NCBI GenBank assembly: GCA_964058845.1
Contig: CAXKVR010000840.1
Span: forward strand, 1-29,904
From: Carex sylvatica
Lineage: Eukaryota; Streptophyta; Magnoliopsida; Poales; Cyperaceae
Direction: 5' to 3'
DNA: 29,904 nt
Shown here: one piece after another, positions 28,759 through 29,904 of the stretch
How the letters are laid out: each line of letters begins with the position of its first letter
Numbering within the stretch: the stretch's first letter is position 1
The notes under the pieces: generated by a model
The model's input: the letters and a program-made list of their open reading frames with translations, nothing else
Database searches by the model: none
Told to the model about the DNA's origin: nothing
Position numbers and translations under genes: made by a program

Positions 28759-28998
28759 TATAGAGAGAGTGACTAATGTGCATTAGTATGGATATGAACT
28801 GATATGCATACAGTTCAAATTTAAAATTTCAAAATCCAAAACGTCAATCTGAACCGTTCATCTTGTTCTCCAAGCACATATTAATATGGAGAACAAGATG
28901 AATGGTTCGGATCGACGTTTTTGATTTTGAAATTTTAAATTTGGACCGTATGCATATCGGCCCATATGCATATGAATGCACATTAGTCACTCTATATA
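28759..28998. mobile_element. Hairpin MITE family B (short)
   Basis: Ends GAGAGAGTGACTAATGTGCA and TGCACATTAGTCACTC are complementary, flanked by TATATA. About 235 bp. The centre has CCGTTCATCTTGTTCTCC and its complement with only ~14 bp between, so the core is reduced to its innermost arms. Confidence 0.82.
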
Positions 28999-29002
28999 TA
29001 TG

Positions 29003-29415
29003 TAGAGAGAGAGAGTAAGGCTAGGGTGCTATGGGTTGCATAGAGAGCTACGGTGCTACGGCCCAATATTCGACTTTTCAAATTTCTAACGGTCGATCCG
29101 AACCGTTCATCTTGTTCTCCATATTAATATGTGTTTGGACACCAAATTTTATATTTTTTGAAAAAAATTTACTATTTTTTTAGATATGTAGAAAATCACT
29201 TGATCTAAAAAATTCTACACCATTCAGATATTTGATTTTCTAACTATCTAAAACAATAGTAAAATTTTTCCAAAAAATAGAAAATTTGGTCTCCAAACAA
29301 ATATTAATATGGAGAACAAGATGAACAGTTCGGATCGACTGTTAGAATTTTAAAAACTCAAATATTGAGCCATGGCACCGTAGTCCTCTATGCAACCAAT
29401 AGCACCCTAGCCTTA

Positions 29416-29436
<21 letters not shown>
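29003..29436. mobile_element. Hairpin MITE family C
   Basis: Ends GAGAGTAAGGCTAGGGTGCT and AGCACCCTAGCCTTACTCTC are complementary. The core has GGTCGATCCGAACCGTTCAT, TTGGACACCAAATTTTATA and TTTACTATTTTTTTAG. About 430 bp; abuts family B on the left with a few bases between and is followed by a (TC)n(TA)n tract. Confidence 0.84.
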
Positions 29437-29465
<29 letters not shown>

Positions 29466-29666
29466 GAGTACTTGTATATGTGTGTATATGTTGTTGATGC
29501 CTATATTAATTGTTGGTTAAAAGATGGGTATAGAATGAGCATATGCATGTTTATTGTTGCTTTGCTAGCTGTGTTTTAAAAATAGCTAGCAAATATATGA
29601 TGGAGGCTAGTCCGTAATACAATAATTAATAATAAAATATAATAATTACATATATATGAATATTGG
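29437..29666. other. (TA)n tract and AT-rich CACTA interior
   Basis: A TA microsatellite to ~29461, then sequence with two GCTAGC-containing repeats (29565-29590). I see no gene. Confidence 0.5.
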
Positions 29667-29904
29667 CTAAAAATTAATGACCGCTAGAAAACTAGAACCT
29701 TCCAACGCCAACTCAAACAAAACAAATGGTATTGAGTTCGTCAAACCCGATGGCCGAACGTGCGTTGCCAATGGTATATTGATTAATGCCATATGTCTTG
29801 AGCCGATGGCATATATATATATATCTTTCCTATCTGGTCGATAAACAATGGTCCATAATATAATGGCGAAATGCGATTGCAACCAATAGTGAAGTATTTT
29901 TCTC
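29667..29904 (+). repeat. Right subterminal region of the CACTA element
   Basis: Repeated GATGGC, AATGGT and AATGGCG words and their complements mirror the left subterminal region (27660-27960). A 71-residue frame here is a by-product. Confidence 0.6.

Larger units (their letters stand above)
27540..29904 (+). mobile_element. CACTA element, left end and body (right end outside window)
   Basis: Starts CACTACTACAAAAAACACAT (27540-27559), a classic plant CACTA terminal inverted repeat. Subterminal words such as CCGATGGC, CCATTGG, CCAATGG and ACCAATGGTGG fill 27660-27960. The same words recur in reverse near the window end (CCGATGGCC, CCAATGG, GCCGATGGC, ACAATGG; 29690-29890), so the right terminus should be just past 29904. 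No transposase is visible, so this is a non-autonomous element of at least 2.3 kb including three nested MITEs. Confidence 0.75.

Overview
The window looks like repeat-dense nuclear DNA of a flowering plant. The evidence is two Athila-type Ty3/gypsy retrotransposon copies, a decayed Ty1/copia pol, CACTA and Helitron-like ends, many hairpin MITEs in AT-rich spacers, and one intact intronless L-type lectin receptor kinase gene. I see no tRNA, rRNA, CRISPR or operon structure. The species cannot be fixed from the sequence.

Layout. (1) 1-8374, minus strand: an Athila-like element (copy 1). Read from its 5' end (right to left) it has a truncated 5' LTR, a tRNA-Asp-type primer site, gag, protease, an RT/RNase H with an internal deletion, integrase, an env-like ORF missing its 3' part, a polypurine tract and a 3' LTR cut by the window edge. 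(2) 8374-14164, plus strand: a second copy of the same family in opposite orientation, lacking everything upstream of integrase but keeping a nearly full-length (broken) env-like ORF and a complete 1522-bp 3' LTR. Neither copy can make a working polyprotein. (3) 14165-22440: a gene-free accumulation of repeats. It holds a CACTA-like subterminal repeat array, a unit (called X here) repeated with MITE family F, and later insertions splitting that array (a hAT-like MITE, hairpin MITEs D and E, a Helitron-like segment). (4) 22457-24640: the lectin receptor kinase gene with TATA box and a candidate poly(A) signal, the only apparently functional protein gene. (5) 24700-25000: a GGCCGATTCT-rich repeat block. 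(6) About 25230-27539, minus strand: a heavily mutated Ty1/copia pol. (7) 27540 to the window edge: the left terminus and both subterminal regions of a CACTA element that landed in the copia remnant and itself received three hairpin MITEs.

Two features stand out. First, a quasi-palindromic motif of about 15 bp, close to GATGCGASTCGCATC, is scattered through both Athila copies: in the LTR upstream of the TATA box, downstream of the TATA box, in the post-integrase spacer and in several polyprotein linkers (read mostly as DATR/NATR). Second, at least seven hairpin MITE families with unrelated termini share one internal core, and nearly all sit at (GA)n/(TA)n tracts, which suggests a modular family in which ends have been exchanged around a constant body.
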